Part shown: positions 1-8,321 of the stretch, one piece after another
Layout of the letters: every line of letters starts with the position of its first letter
Position numbering within the stretch: the stretch's first letter is position 1
Assembly (NCBI GenBank): GCA_963772645.1
Contig: CAVYYD010000007.1
Location: forward strand, 1-64,000
Direction of reading: 5' to 3'
Origin: DASSQJ01 sp963772645
GTDB taxonomy: Bacteria; Actinomycetota; Actinomycetes; Actinomycetales; Dermatophilaceae
DNA length: 64,000 nucleotides
The notes under the pieces: generated by a model
Told to the model about the DNA's origin: nothing
The model's input: the letters and a program-made list of their open reading frames with translations, nothing else
Database searches by the model: none
Made by a program: the position numbers and the translations under genes

Positions 1-405
1 TGCGTCACTGCGCCGCCTCGGGTCTCCGGTGCAGGTGTCGAGGAACACGCCGGTGGGGACGTCGAACCCGATGATCTCCGCCTCGCGGATGTCGTTGCGC
101 AGGTTCTCGTCGGTCCGGAGCCGTTCGAGCAGGTCGCTGCTTCGTTCGCCACCGACGTCGTACTTCTCCATGTCGGGGTTGATCCAGTCGTGCATGACCA
201 GCTCGACCCCGAGCTCGTCCTCTAGCCGCTGTTTCAGGGTCTGCTGCGATTGGAGCCACACCGAGTCGCCGACGAGCACGATGTCCCAGCTTGCAGGCGC
301 ACTACTCGAGGAACTGGAGGTCGCGGACGTCGCGGTCTGATCCGTCGTGCTGCAACTGGCGACCAAGACCGACGCCGCCACCATCGACGCGGCGGCTGCT
401 GCCAT
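1..405 (-). CDS. SGNH-hydrolase-like lipoprotein, truncated by the left window edge
   Basis: About 135 codons are visible and the frame runs off position 1 without a stop. The N-terminus is a short Ala-rich hydrophobic segment followed by a lipobox, LVASC, with the lipidated cysteine near residue 18; a Thr/Ser-rich linker follows. The mature part starts WDIVLVGDSVW, which fits the GDS block of SGNH/GDSL esterases, where the Ser is the nucleophile. The rest of the catalytic set would lie outside the window. I chose the ATG at 405; an internal ATG at 384 would still leave a hydrophobic leader. Expected to be anchored on the outer face of the membrane. Substrate unknown. Confidence 0.6.
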   Translation of the reverse strand, partial: MAAAAASMVAASVLVASCSTTDQTATSATSSSSSSAPASWDIVLVGDSVWLQSQQTLKQRLEDELGVELVMHDWINPDMEKYDVGGERSSDLLERLRTDENLRNDIREAEIIGFDVPTGVFLDTCTGDPRRRSDA

Positions 406-648
406 CCCGAGGGCCCCCGCACCTCCCCGTTCGGTTCCGCATCAAGGCCTCCGTTGGCCACTCCGACGGTAGTCCCGGCGGCTGCGATGCGCAGTGACCG
501 CCGACACAGGTCACCACAAGATCCCCGGCGCAGGACGCCGCAAAGAGAATCGGTCGTTAACCAGCGCACCCGGTGCCACCTGCGACGCCGGAACAGCGCG
601 GCACTCCGCCGCCTGAAGACCGTGTCGGCGGGCGTGGTTGTCGGAGGC

Positions 649-903
649 CTACCCGGCAGCGGTTCGCCCAGTGATGGCGCCCGGAGTGCGTCTGTGAACG
701 AACAGATTCACCGCGAGGAGCAGGTAGCCGAGCGGAGGCACCAGGAATAGCAGCAGAAGCCACCACATGGGCTTCAGGGTGATCCATGGCCGCATGAAGC
801 CACCGGACACGTGCGCGGCGTAGAGCGCGATGGCCAGCGCCGGGATGAGGAAGAGCGGCACGCTGAGCCAGTTGATGTAGAAGCTGACTCCGACATCCTC
901 CAT
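649..903 (-). CDS. Small membrane protein with two predicted TM segments
   Basis: 84 residues. Two hydrophobic stretches (about residues 14-34 and 46-68) are separated by a short polar loop with MRPWITLKP. The tail is basic. The layout resembles short two-helix actinobacterial membrane proteins such as the PLDc_N-like group, but I do not recognise a specific family. It stands alone between the lipoprotein gene and the TetR gene, on the same strand as both. The 245 bases on its 3' side and 271 bases on its 5' side show no convincing gene. Confidence 0.55.
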   Translation of the reverse strand: MEDVGVSFYINWLSVPLFLIPALAIALYAAHVSGGFMRPWITLKPMWWLLLLFLVPPLGYLLLAVNLFVHRRTPGAITGRTAAG

Positions 904-1174
904 GGCCGAAGGCTAGATGGCTTCAATGGCGTCGGCGGAAAGTCGCGAGCTGCGCCGATCCGCGCGGCAGGCCGGTCAGCCGCCAGCCATGGCGATGTGG
1001 CCCCACTCCGCCGCGTAGCGCTCACTCGGCCGGCGTCTTCACGCCCAGTTGGCGCTCACCGCGGCGGACTGTGGAACCTCCGCGCCCTGACGCGCACAAC
1101 CCCTGCCGATCTCGTGGAGCGCAGCGAGGAGGACTGGGCCTTTCCCGCCGTCGGCCTGCGCTGCGGGCCGGGCG

Positions 1175-1813
1175 TCAGGGGTCGAGGAGCAGTCCGGGCA
1201 GGACTGCGCACCACCACTGGACGACGTCGTCGTGTGACCAGCCCTGCTCGACGGTGTACAAGTGGTAGACGGCGTCGCCGCACACGACGAGGAAGGTCGC
1301 GAGCAGCTGTTCGCGGGTCCGGTCGGAACGAAGCGGCGCCTTGGCCTCGAGGAGGTCGAGCGCCTGGTTGAACCCGATCCGGCGCATGTTCTCGTGGAGC
1401 TCGTGGGTGCGACGCACCTCGGGGTCGGTCAGTGCGGCGGCACGCAAGACCTCGGCGACCGTCGCGGCCCGCGCGAACACCTGGCCCGAGCCCCGTACGA
1501 ACGTGCGCAGGGCCTCGACCGCGTCCGGCTCCCGGGCCATCGCCTGCCACCAGTCGGTGGACTGGGGCGGGGCAGGGTCTGACTCACCCATTACGGCGGT
1601 GTCGATGACGGCGCTGATCAGCTCCGGTTTGGTGTGGAACACGAAGTACACCGTCTGCGGGGCGACGCCGGCTCGTCGGGCGATGGCCGCGATGGTGGCT
1701 CCCTGGAAGCCGTTCTGCACGAACTCGACGCGCGCCGCCCGGATGATGGCGCGTCGCGTGGTGGCGGCCTTGTCGCGACGGGTCCCCTTGACCTCTGGCA
1801 TGACGAGGGCCAT
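1175..1813 (-). CDS. TetR/AcrR family transcriptional regulator
   Basis: 212 residues, normal for the family. The DNA-binding helix-turn-helix lies near residues 20-65: a helix around RRAIIRAARVEFVQNGF, then GATIAAIARRAGVAPQTVY and FHTKPEL. The C-terminal two thirds is the variable ligand-binding and dimerisation half. Alternative start: ATG at 1801 (MPEV). The gene faces away from a short ORF and a membrane protein on the plus strand, and a perfect palindrome lies 16-38 bases upstream of its start. That is the classical arrangement of a self-regulating TetR repressor that also controls the divergent gene. Inducer unknown. Confidence 0.9.
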   Translation of the reverse strand: MALVMPEVKGTRRDKAATTRRAIIRAARVEFVQNGFQGATIAAIARRAGVAPQTVYFVFHTKPELISAVIDTAVMGESDPAPPQSTDWWQAMAREPDAVEALRTFVRGSGQVFARAATVAEVLRAAALTDPEVRRTHELHENMRRIGFNQALDLLEAKAPLRSDRTREQLLATFLVVCGDAVYHLYTVEQGWSHDDVVQWWCAVLPGLLLDP

Positions 1814-1828
1814 CCTAGCCGGAGCATC

Positions 1829-1851
1829 GCACTAGAGCGTCGCTCTAGTGC
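1829..1851. promoter_or_regulatory. Perfect 23-bp palindrome, probable TetR operator
   Basis: Two 11-base arms, GCACTAGAGCG and its exact complement, flank a single central T. The site is in the divergent intergenic region between the TetR gene (start 1813) and the plus-strand genes beginning at 1870 and 2030, so bound repressor could block both directions. The length and single-base centre fit TetR-family operators. Assignment to the neighbouring regulator is inferred from position. Confidence 0.7.
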
Positions 1852-1869
1852 ATGGCCCTTGAAGGAGAC

Positions 1870-2030
1870 ATGGCGATCGACCTCACGACCCCGATCCACC
1901 ACCCTCCCAGAGGCGCGCCGGCCGGCTCTGCCTCTGGGCACTGCTGCCTGGAGCCGCCTCGGGGGCGTACCTCGCAGTCATCGACCCCGCGGTCCCGCGT
2001 GAGCCGTGGAGCTACCGAGGAGGCCGGTGA
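1870..2030 (+). pseudogene. Short membrane-protein ORF, probably frame-broken, coupled to the next gene
   Basis: A good ribosome site (AAGGAG) precedes ATG 1870, giving MAIDLTTPIHHPP with strongly G/C third positions. From about 1908 the coding signature moves to another frame: RLCLWALLPGAASGAYLAVI, one hydrophobic helix, then EPWSYRGGR and a TGA at 2028-2030. That stop overlaps the ATG of the next gene as TGATG, a typical translational coupling. Joining the halves needs one missing base near 1905-1910 and would give a membrane peptide of about 53 residues. It could instead be a non-coding leader. I do not recognise a family. Confidence 0.4.
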
Positions 2031-3232
2031 TGGCCGCACCGTTCCCTGAGGTTTCGACCACGGTGCCGGGCGGCCTGGAGGGGAAGGCGACCGCCTCGGC
2101 CGTCCACTACCGCGGGCCCGTCCCGTGGACGCTGCAGGTGCTTGTCGGCACGGTGTGCGGGCTGGCGTGGGCGGCATCGTTGCGGGCGGTCATGGCGGAG
2201 TTCGCCGGACCGGGCTCCACGTTCGCCTGGTTCGGCACCTTCGAGGGCGTCCTGCTGCCCGGCGCCGTTGTGGGCGGCCTGCTCGGGTGGGCCCTGCACC
2301 GGCAGTCGCGGGGTGGAGCGCCGCGCTGGCTTGTGGCGGCACCGCTGGTCCTCCCGCTTGCGACGCCGTCCGTGCTCGTGTCGGTGTTCGTCGACGGCCT
2401 GGGCGGCGGCGCACTGGCCGTGCCGCTGTTCGGCATGGCGGGCGGCTACGCGCTGGCCGGGCGGGGCCCGCGGTGGACCCGCTGGGCGGCGGGCGCGTTC
2501 GCGCTGCTCGCCGTCCCCGGCTGGCTGGTCACCGCGACGATCATCGGGGGCCCGCTGGCCCTCGGCACGCCGCGGGGCGCCTGGCTCGCCGTGCTGTTCC
2601 TGTCCCTGCTGGCGGTGCTCGCCTTGGGCTGCACGCTGCCCCACCGCGCTCCGGCCGAGCTGCTCACCTCCCGGCGACGACTGGTGGTCGTGGGCGTCGT
2701 CTGCGGGCTGGCGTGGGGCGCGGGCATGCGGGGGTTCATGGCCGCCGCCGCAAGCATGGACTCGGCCTCCGTGGTGAGCTGGCTCGGCACCTTCGGGGTC
2801 ATCCTGCCCATCAGCGGCGTGGTCGGCGCTCTGCTGGGGTGGGCCGAGCACCTGCGCCGCACGGGCGGGCGCACGCGGCGCATCCACCGACTCGCCCCGC
2901 TGCTGTTCACCGTCGACCCGGCCTCACTGGCGGTCACGCTGCCCGCGCTCGCGGGCGGGTACGTGCTGGCCGGGAAGGGGTCGCGGCGCGCCCGGTGGAC
3001 CTTGGGCGCAGGCGCGGTGCTGCCGGTCCCGGCGTACCTTGCCGCGGTGGCGGTGGCCGACGGCAGCCTCCGCGAGCTGGGCGGCCCGCGGGCAGCCTGG
3101 ATCACCGTGCTGCTCTTCTCCCTCCTCGCGGTGCTGGCCATCGCGTGCGTGATCCCGCAGAGCATGCCGGAGGTCCCGGCGACGGCGTCGACACCCGATC
3201 AGGCCGAGTCCGTCGACGAGGCGAGCAATTGA
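2030..3232 (+). CDS. Polytopic membrane protein with two tandem homologous halves
   Basis: 400 residues from the ATG at 2030, chosen because GAGGAGG lies six bases upstream and the preceding frame ends in TGATG; a GTG at 2006 is less likely. The sequence is about ten hydrophobic helices. The halves repeat: VCGLAWAASLR, WFGTFEGVLLPGAVVGGLLG and WALH near residues 40-100 are echoed by VCGLAWGAGMR, WLGTFGVILPISGVVGALLG and WAEH near 225-285. Each half then has GGYALAGRGPR/GGYVLAGKGSR and an RGAWLAVLFLSLLAVLALGC-like helix. This is an internal gene duplication. Family and function are not known to me. Probably under the divergent TetR regulator. Confidence 0.7.
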   Translation: MAAPFPEVSTTVPGGLEGKATASAVHYRGPVPWTLQVLVGTVCGLAWAASLRAVMAEFAGPGSTFAWFGTFEGVLLPGAVVGGLLGWALHRQSRGGAPRWLVAAPLVLPLATPSVLVSVFVDGLGGGALAVPLFGMAGGYALAGRGPRWTRWAAGAFALLAVPGWLVTATIIGGPLALGTPRGAWLAVLFLSLLAVLALGCTLPHRAPAELLTSRRRLVVVGVVCGLAWGAGMRGFMAAAASMDSASVVSWLGTFGVILPISGVVGALLGWAEHLRRTGGRTRRIHRLAPLLFTVDPASLAVTLPALAGGYVLAGKGSRRARWTLGAGAVLPVPAYLAAVAVADGSLRELGGPRAAWITVLLFSLLAVLAIACVIPQSMPEVPATASTPDQAESVDEASN

Positions 3233-3426
3233 GCGGCTGATCCACTGAGCGTCCGGTCGCACCTCTTGGGCGCGCAACCGGTCAGGCCCATCGCGGCAGC
3301 AAGCCGAGCGGCCGTATCGGGCTCTGTGACGTATCGCTTGCGCCCTGCGGTCACGAAGTTGCTGCATACCGCCGCCAGTCGACGTGGTTCACGGCAGCAG
3401 GCTCGTTGCCCAGGACGTCGCAGGTG

Positions 3427-3896
3427 TCAGCGACGTGAGTACAACTGCCTCGCCCGAGCCGCGGCGAGCAGGCCGACGGCTGCGGTGACCAGCAGCAGGA
3501 CGGCTGCCCAGAGGACGCCCCAGGAGAGCAACCCGTTGGACGCGACGGTGCCGATGAGGTCCCCGTCGAAAAGCCGGCCAGGACGCTGATCAGGCAGACG
3601 GCACTGAGGACCACAGCCGCGACCAGCCCGACGGGGGGACGCACGTCGCGGGCCGCCAACCAAGCCAGGACGAGCTGCACCACCCCCATGGGGAACGGCA
3701 CCGTCGAGTGGGTGTCGAAGCCCCAGGCCGTGCCCCATGTCTCGGCACCCGAGGCGACCCCGACGAAGCCGCCGATGACGTCACAGCCGAGCAACACGAG
3801 CATGGAAACCAGGAGCGCTTGCCCAGAGGCCACACGCGGCTTGGTCTGCAGTCGGGCGAAGGCCCCAGACGTCTCCTGCCCCGGCTGATCAGCCAT
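3427..3896 (-). CDS. Small polytopic membrane protein, frameshifted in this sequence
   Basis: From ATG 3896 the frame gives four hydrophobic stretches starting at LLVSMLVLLGCDVIGGFVG, then VVQLVLAWLAA and VVLSAVCLISVLAGF. At the run of four T (3569-3572 in reverse complement) the coding signature jumps frame and continues as FDGDLIGTVASNGLL and a last helix WAAVLLLVTAAVGLLAA, ending LYSRR at 3427. Adding one T to the run restores a continuous protein of about 156 residues. The four-helix plan recalls DUF6069-like actinobacterial proteins, a weak suggestion only. It lies 124 bases beyond the end of the AAA ATPase gene on the same strand. Confidence 0.5.
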
Positions 3897-4020
3897 GGAC
3901 ACAGGATGGCACCATCCCGCCCCAGCGGCGTCTGGGGACGAGCCCGACGCGTGCGTCACTACGGCGTAGCGTCCGTGCCGTCGTCCGCAGGTGCCCAGAG
4001 GTGCGGGATGCGCCATTTGT

Positions 4021-4756
4021 CTAGTTGCGCAGGTGACGCAGGTAGCGCTCGGGTGCCTCGAGGAAGCGGCGGTAGTGCTCCACGATGTCGAGATGGTCCA
4101 AGCTCGCTGGTGGACGCCTTCCGCGTCGAACTCGAGGATGCTTGCGCCCGGGATGCTCGCGACGATCGGCGAGTGTGTCGCGATGAGCACTTGCACTCCC
4201 GGCCGCGACACGAGCTAATGAGCGCTCCGATGAGGGCGAGCTGCGCCGTGAAGGACAGGCCCGCCTCGGGCTCGTCCATGACGAAGAAGCCCTCTCCGGT
4301 GAAGCGGTCGCTGTTGAGCATCGCGATGAACGACTCGCCGTGGCTCAGTTCGTGGAAGCGGGTCTCCCCGCGCGGTGACGGGTTCTGCTCCAGGTAGGTG
4401 AACAGGCCGTGCATGGTCTCGGCTCGCAGGAAGTACCCCCAGCGTGAGGCACCGGGGCCTCGCACGAGCGAGATCGACTCGCCGAGGGGCGATTCGCTCG
4501 GCCGTGTCGAGTGTTGTGCACCGGTGGAGCCGCCCTCGGGAGACAAGCCATACGCCGTGGCCACGGCTTCGACGAACGTCGACTTTCCAGTGCCGTTCTC
4601 CCCGACGACAACGGTGGTCTGGGCGAGGTCGAGTCCGCGGTCGAGGACGTGGGCGATCGGTGCAAGCGTTGCCGGCCATTGCTCCGCTGTCAGCGTCGCA
4701 TCCCGCGACCGCACCACGCGGCGGACCGGCCGCGGTGCCGTCCAGTCGTCCCCCAC
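4021..4756 (-). CDS. AAA family ATPase (COG3910-like), two frameshifts in this sequence
   Basis: Predicted soluble P-loop ATPase. The first frame has Walker A GENGTGKST near residue 55, an ABC-type signature LSHGESF and Walker B FFVMDEPEAGLS. Near 4209 the frame shifts and continues VQVLIATHSPIVASIPGA, the H-loop segment, then LEFDAEG. Near 4100 it shifts again (GG where GGG restores the frame) and ends with HLDIVEHYRRFLEAPERYLR and a stop at 4021. With two single bases added the protein is complete at about 245 residues with every expected motif in order. The intact motifs argue for sequence error over decay. Cellular role unknown. Confidence 0.7.
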
Positions 4757-4880
4757 GGGGCGAATATAGGACCAGAGAGCCGTACCGACCCAGCCTTCCC
4801 TCGCCGTTGAGCGAGCTACAACCTGCCTCTATCCGACGCGAAGACAGGCTCGACTCAAGTCGAGGAGGGTCAGCGACTCG

Positions 4881-5327
4881 TTAGTCCAGCATCGGCACAT
4901 AGGCGGAGCGTTCGGTATCGAAGGCCCAGCGTTCGGCGACGTCTTGGCCGCGGGCCCATTCGCGCACCTCCTCCTGCGTCCCCTCGACGCGCCGCACCCG
5001 GGTTCCTCGCCGGAGGTAGGCGAACCAGAAGTCGATCACCGGGTCGTATGGAGCCAGGAAGACCATGCCGCCTGGTCGATCGGTAGGCGGGGGTGGCGGC
5101 ACGATCTGAGCGAAGAAGTCCTCCAGGTCGGGCTCTTCGTCGGGGATGTAGTGGCAGGGCACCCCTCGATTGTCGTCCGGGTGCCCGCGCTGTTGGGTTA
5201 CCCATTGGACGCCGCCGCGCCGCAGCAGCAGGTGCGGCACTTCGCCGCGAGATGGGCGCCCCGGGAAACGGGGTGATGAGCTCGAGGGCGCCCCGGGCGC
5301 GGTGCTATCGCTTTCTTGGGGCTCCAC
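4881..5327 (-). CDS. Hypothetical protein
   Basis: 148 residues from the ATG at 5327; the first 30 residues are low-complexity (Ser/Pro-rich), so the true start may be the GTG giving VPHLLLRRGGVQW. The core contains PCHYIPDEEPDLEDFF, a proline run and an aromatic segment PYDPVIDFWFAYLRRG. No transmembrane helix and no motif I recognise. Its start overlaps the end of the 5305-5586 gene by 23 bases in another frame, suggesting a two-gene unit. Confidence 0.45.
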   Translation of the reverse strand: MEPQESDSTAPGAPSSSSPRFPGRPSRGEVPHLLLRRGGVQWVTQQRGHPDDNRGVPCHYIPDEEPDLEDFFAQIVPPPPPTDRPGGMVFLAPYDPVIDFWFAYLRRGTRVRRVEGTQEEVREWARGQDVAERWAFDTERSAYVPMLD

Positions 5328-5586
5328 GTTCCCACCAGTCGTCTGGCGCGCGCTCCTGAATGGCCGACGCTGCAGACTCGACCGGTCGGTAGTTGCAGAA
5401 CTTCCACAGCTCCTTCGCCGCCCGGGAGTACTGGAAGATGACGTGGTCGACGTCGAGAGGGTCGAGCTCTCCGGCGCGGTGCCGATCGATGGCCTCCCCG
5501 ACGTGGGCCACCAACCCTGCGAGCTGGACCTGGTGGTACTCGGCGACCTCTGCGCGGGCCGCCCGCCGCTCCGCCTTGCTGGCCAT
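5305..5586 (-). CDS. Short conserved-type hypothetical protein
   Basis: 93 residues, probably all-helical and cytoplasmic: a basic N-terminus (MASKAERRAARAEVAEYHQ), a middle block DVDHVIFQYSRAAKELWKF, and a C-terminal DDWWERGAPR. From memory, short actinobacterial proteins with FQYSRAAKELWKFC and WWERGAPR blocks are common, but their function is unassigned. First gene of a small unit with the 4881-5327 ORF. Upstream, across a 112-base gap, lies the divergent higBA pair. Confidence 0.6.
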   Translation of the reverse strand: MASKAERRAARAEVAEYHQVQLAGLVAHVGEAIDRHRAGELDPLDVDHVIFQYSRAAKELWKFCNYRPVESAASAIQERAPDDWWERGAPRKR

Positions 5587-5663
5587 GCCGGGAGGCTACG
5601 CCGCTACCTAGATCCGCGTCCGGTCTGGCGTGCGCCGGCTGTGCGTGGGAGCGGCCTGCCGCG

Positions 5664-5690
5664 TTGTAGCGTGTAGCGGTACGCGATACG
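5664..5690. promoter_or_regulatory. Repeat-rich region upstream of higB, candidate HigA operator/promoter
   Basis: TGTAGCG occurs twice in tandem (5665-5671 and 5672-5678) and is followed by CGCGATACG, an imperfect inverted match to CGTGTAGCG. The block ends nine bases before the GTG start of higB. Xre-type antitoxins such as HigA usually repress their own operon from a dyad in this position. The assignment rests on position and imperfect symmetry only. Confidence 0.35.
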
Positions 5691-5698
5691 ATGCGGTT

Positions 5699-5977
5699 GT
5701 GATCGTCAGCTTCCGGCACAAGGGCCTTGAACGGCTGTACCGGGACGGGTCGAAGAAGGGCGTGCAAGCCGCGCACGTCCCGAAGCTCTTGCGGATCCTG
5801 TCGGCACTGGACGTGGCCCAGGCGCCGGAGGACCTGTCGATCCCCTCGTTCCGGACCCACCGGCTCAAGGGCGACCTGGCCGGCCACTGGTCGATCTGGG
5901 TCAACGGCAACTGGCGGGTGACGTTCCGATTCGTCGAGAACGACGTCGAGCTCGTGGACTATCAGGACTACCACTGA
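5699..5977 (+). CDS. higB: HigB/RelE-superfamily toxin
   Basis: 92 residues from GTG 5699, the usual HigB length. Family features are visible: an N-terminal VSFRHKGLERLYRDG, a middle LLRILSALDVAQAPEDL helix, then RLKGDLAGHWSIWVNGNWRV and a C-terminal strand VELVDYQDYH. HigB toxins are ribosome-dependent mRNA interferases; the family uses basic residues in the RLKG and NWR regions and a terminal DYH. It precedes its antitoxin gene by 17 bases, the toxin-first order typical of higBA. Longer upstream starts in the same frame would add residues not seen in the family. Confidence 0.88.
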   Translation: MIVSFRHKGLERLYRDGSKKGVQAAHVPKLLRILSALDVAQAPEDLSIPSFRTHRLKGDLAGHWSIWVNGNWRVTFRFVENDVELVDYQDYH

Positions 5978-5994
5978 AGGAGAAGGTGAGGACC

Positions 5995-6282
5995 ATGGCG
6001 ATGAAGACCCCGGTGCATCCCGGTGAGATCCTGCGCGAGGACGTCCTGGCCGACCTCGGCCTCGGTGTCGGTGAGGCCGCATCGCGCCTGGGGATCTCCC
6101 GCGTGGCCCTCAGCCGGGTGCTGCACGGCCACGCCCGCGTCAGCCCGAACCTCGCCGTGCGCCTCGAGGAGGCCGGGGTGGGGACCGCCCGCGCTTGGCT
6201 GGCGATGCAGACCGCCTACGACCTGGCTGCCGAGCGAGCCACCGGCTCCCACAAAGTACGCCCCCTGCGCGGCGTCGCGTGA
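5995..6282 (+). CDS. higA: HigA antitoxin, Xre-family helix-turn-helix
   Basis: 95 residues. It opens with MAMKTPVHPGEILREDVL, the hallmark start of HigA proteins, followed by a helix-turn-helix near residues 25-55: GEAASRLGISRVALSRVLHG and RVSPNLAVRLEEA. The tail AWLAMQTAYDLA is the usual dimer/toxin contact region. ATG 5995 was chosen over GTG 5986 because AAGGAGAAGG (5977-5986) is well placed for it. Binds and neutralises HigB and represses the operon. A complete two-gene toxin-antitoxin module. Confidence 0.88.
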   Translation: MAMKTPVHPGEILREDVLADLGLGVGEAASRLGISRVALSRVLHGHARVSPNLAVRLEEAGVGTARAWLAMQTAYDLAAERATGSHKVRPLRGVA

Positions 6283-6431
6283 CCCACCGTATCTAGCCCA
6301 CTCCGCGAATCGGACTGTCCTGCCTGACCCGGGAGGTCGGCCCGCCCCAGTCGCTGGATCGTCGCGGCGCGGATGGTCATCGGCTCGGCCTTTGGCACGG
6401 ACGAACCACACGGCGCACCTACACTCGCGTG

Positions 6432-7502
6432 ATGAGGACCGAGGTCTCATTCGCGACCTCTGCGGACGGCACCCGCATCGCGTGGTCGCGGCACGGGAGC
6501 GGGCCGCCGCTGGTGCGTGTCGGAACCTGGCTCACGCACCTTGACTTCGACTGGTCAAGCCCCGTGTGGAGTCACTGGCTGGAAGACCTGGGCCGGAGAT
6601 TCACGGTTGTGCGGTACGACGACCGCGGCAGCGGTCTGTCTGACCGTGCTCCGAGCGACTACTCGCTGACCGCCTGGCTGGCAGACCTCGAGGCCGTGGT
6701 ACAGGCCGCTCGACTAAGCAGCTTCACCCTGCTGGGCATGTCCCAGGGCGGGGCCGTTGCGGTGGAGTACGCGCGAGCGCATCCAGAGCGGGTCACCAGC
6801 CTGGTCCTTTGGGGAGCGTACGGAAGGGGGGCCCTGGCGAGGGCGGCAACAGCAGAAGACACCGAAGAGAGGGACGTTCGAACCCGGATGATCAAGGTGG
6901 GTTGGGGCCGCGCGGACCCCGCCTTCCGCCGCGTGTTCACGTCTTCGTTCATACCCGGGGCCTCCGAGGAGCAGATGCGGTGGTTCGACGAGCTCCAACG
7001 CCGCTCCATGTCAGCCGACGCGGCGCTCGCCAGCAGCCGCGCGCGCGCCATGTTGGACGTCACCTCGTCGGCCAGGGCGGTCACCACCCGCACACTGGTT
7101 CTGCACGCCGATGGTGACCGTGCGGTCCCTTTCGAAGAGGGCCGCCGACTGGCCGGACTGATCCCCGGAGCCCGGTTCGTGCCGTTGCACAGCCAAAACC
7201 ACATCCTGCTCGCCGATGAGCCGGCATGGCCCGACCTCGTCGCGGAACTGACCGCCTTCGTCGGCGGCGTGAGGTCCAGCGGTGCACCAACAGTTCTGAC
7301 GTCCCGGGAAGTGGACGTGCTGCGGCTCGTCGCCCACGGATGCAGCAACGAGGAAATAGCATCCCACCTGTCCTTGAGCACGCGGACGGTTGAGCGCCAC
7401 CTGTCCAACATTTACGGCAAGCTCGAGCTTTCGGGTAAGTCGGCTCGCGCAGCCGCAGCGGCCAGGCTGGCCGAGTTGGAGCGTGGCCCCACGGGTGCCT
7501 GA
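6432..7502 (+). CDS. Alpha/beta hydrolase fused to a LuxR-type DNA-binding domain
   Basis: 356 residues from ATG 6432 (a GTG sits directly before it). Residues 1-275 are an alpha/beta hydrolase fold: oxyanion region near GSGPPLVRVGTWLTH, nucleophile elbow GMSQGG near residue 103, an acid in LHADGDRAVP and a catalytic His in SQNHILL. Residues 285-345 are a LuxR helix-turn-helix: LTSREVDVLRLVAHGCSNEE then LSTRTVERHLSNIYGKL. Such fusions are known in actinobacteria and are thought to be ligand-responsive regulators. The hydrolase active-site residues look intact, so catalysis cannot be excluded. Ligand and targets unknown. Confidence 0.85.
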   Translation: MRTEVSFATSADGTRIAWSRHGSGPPLVRVGTWLTHLDFDWSSPVWSHWLEDLGRRFTVVRYDDRGSGLSDRAPSDYSLTAWLADLEAVVQAARLSSFTLLGMSQGGAVAVEYARAHPERVTSLVLWGAYGRGALARAATAEDTEERDVRTRMIKVGWGRADPAFRRVFTSSFIPGASEEQMRWFDELQRRSMSADAALASSRARAMLDVTSSARAVTTRTLVLHADGDRAVPFEEGRRLAGLIPGARFVPLHSQNHILLADEPAWPDLVAELTAFVGGVRSSGAPTVLTSREVDVLRLVAHGCSNEEIASHLSLSTRTVERHLSNIYGKLELSGKSARAAAAARLAELERGPTGA

Positions 7503-7655
7503 CCCGTCCTACCGCGGTTCTGCGTGATACCCGACACCGGCGTCATCGACCACGGTCGCTTCCTGTCGGTTAGCACGGATGCGGTGCATTCGGCTCGCAC
7601 GTAGCGTGAAACCGCCTGAACTCGAGGCAAATTTCACTTACTAAGGAGAGCCGAG

Positions 7656-7883
7656 ATGCCATTCATCAACGTCAAGCTCATCGAAGGCGTGTTCACGCCG
7701 GAGCAGAAGCAGGACATCGTGCGGGAGCTGACCGAGACGATGGTCGGAATCGAAGGCGAGAACATGCGCTCGGTCACCTGGTGCGTCGTCGAAGAGGTCG
7801 GCAGTGGCAGCTGGGGCATCGGCGGCCAGCCCCTCACCACCCAGGACGTGCTCGCGCTGGCCCGAGGCGCATCCGTCAGTTGA
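7656..7883 (+). CDS. 4-oxalocrotonate tautomerase family protein
   Basis: 75 residues. After Met removal the N-terminal residue is Pro (MPFINVKLIEG), the catalytic base of the tautomerase superfamily. The small beta-alpha-beta unit continues with FTPEQKQDIVRELTETMV and VTWCVVEEVGSGSWGIGG. Acts in keto-enol tautomerisation or related dehalogenase or decarboxylase chemistry as a multimer. A strong ribosome site (AAGGAG) precedes the ATG. It stands alone; a relation to the preceding hydrolase-LuxR regulator is possible but unproven. Confidence 0.85.
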   Translation: MPFINVKLIEGVFTPEQKQDIVRELTETMVGIEGENMRSVTWCVVEEVGSGSWGIGGQPLTTQDVLALARGASVS

Positions 7884-8045
7884 TCTCGGCGCCCAGCGGG
7901 GACAACACACCAAGCGCCGACCGTCATGAGTAGTCGAGTGGATCCCCCCCATGGCTGGAGGGAGCCCTCGCCTCCGCTGGTCCCATCGCGCGGCGTCTCA
8001 TTGGCCGCGCTCGAACGTAGCCGACATCGTGCATGAAGGAGCGCC

Positions 8046-8321
8046 ATGAACAGGTTCGTCACCGGTCTCACTGCCCTCACCATTCTCGCTGCTGTCATTC
8101 CGGCGGCCGCGAGCGCCTCGGGCCAATCGTGCCCACCAGGCAACAGCGGGTACGTCCTGTGGGACATCAACACGCAGCCCTATCAGGCCGACAACGCGGT
8201 CGACGAGCGTGGCAATGGCGATGGCTGGGTCTGCGCCACACCCAAGAAGGTCGTCGTCGAAGCCGACGGCAATCCGCTCCAGGTCTACAACTTCATCGAC
8301 AATCGAGTCGCTGATCACTGA
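8046..8321 (+). CDS. Small secreted protein
   Basis: 91 residues. A Sec signal peptide is clear: MNRF, a hydrophobic core VTGLTALTILAAVIPAAA, and a likely cleavage after ASA near residue 25. The mature region of about 66 residues has two cysteines (QSCPPGNSG and WVCATPKK) that could form one disulfide, and an Asp/Asn-rich turn DERGNGDGWVC recalling excalibur-type calcium-binding motifs. A good ribosome site (AAGGAG) precedes the ATG. Function unknown; exported and probably extracellular. Confidence 0.7.
   Translation: MNRFVTGLTALTILAAVIPAAASASGQSCPPGNSGYVLWDINTQPYQADNAVDERGNGDGWVCATPKKVVVEADGNPLQVYNFIDNRVADH

Noticed and set aside
2012..2887. Minus-strand frame opposite the duplicated membrane protein
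   Set aside because: Low-complexity Arg/Pro/Gln-rich translation, a shadow of the plus-strand gene.
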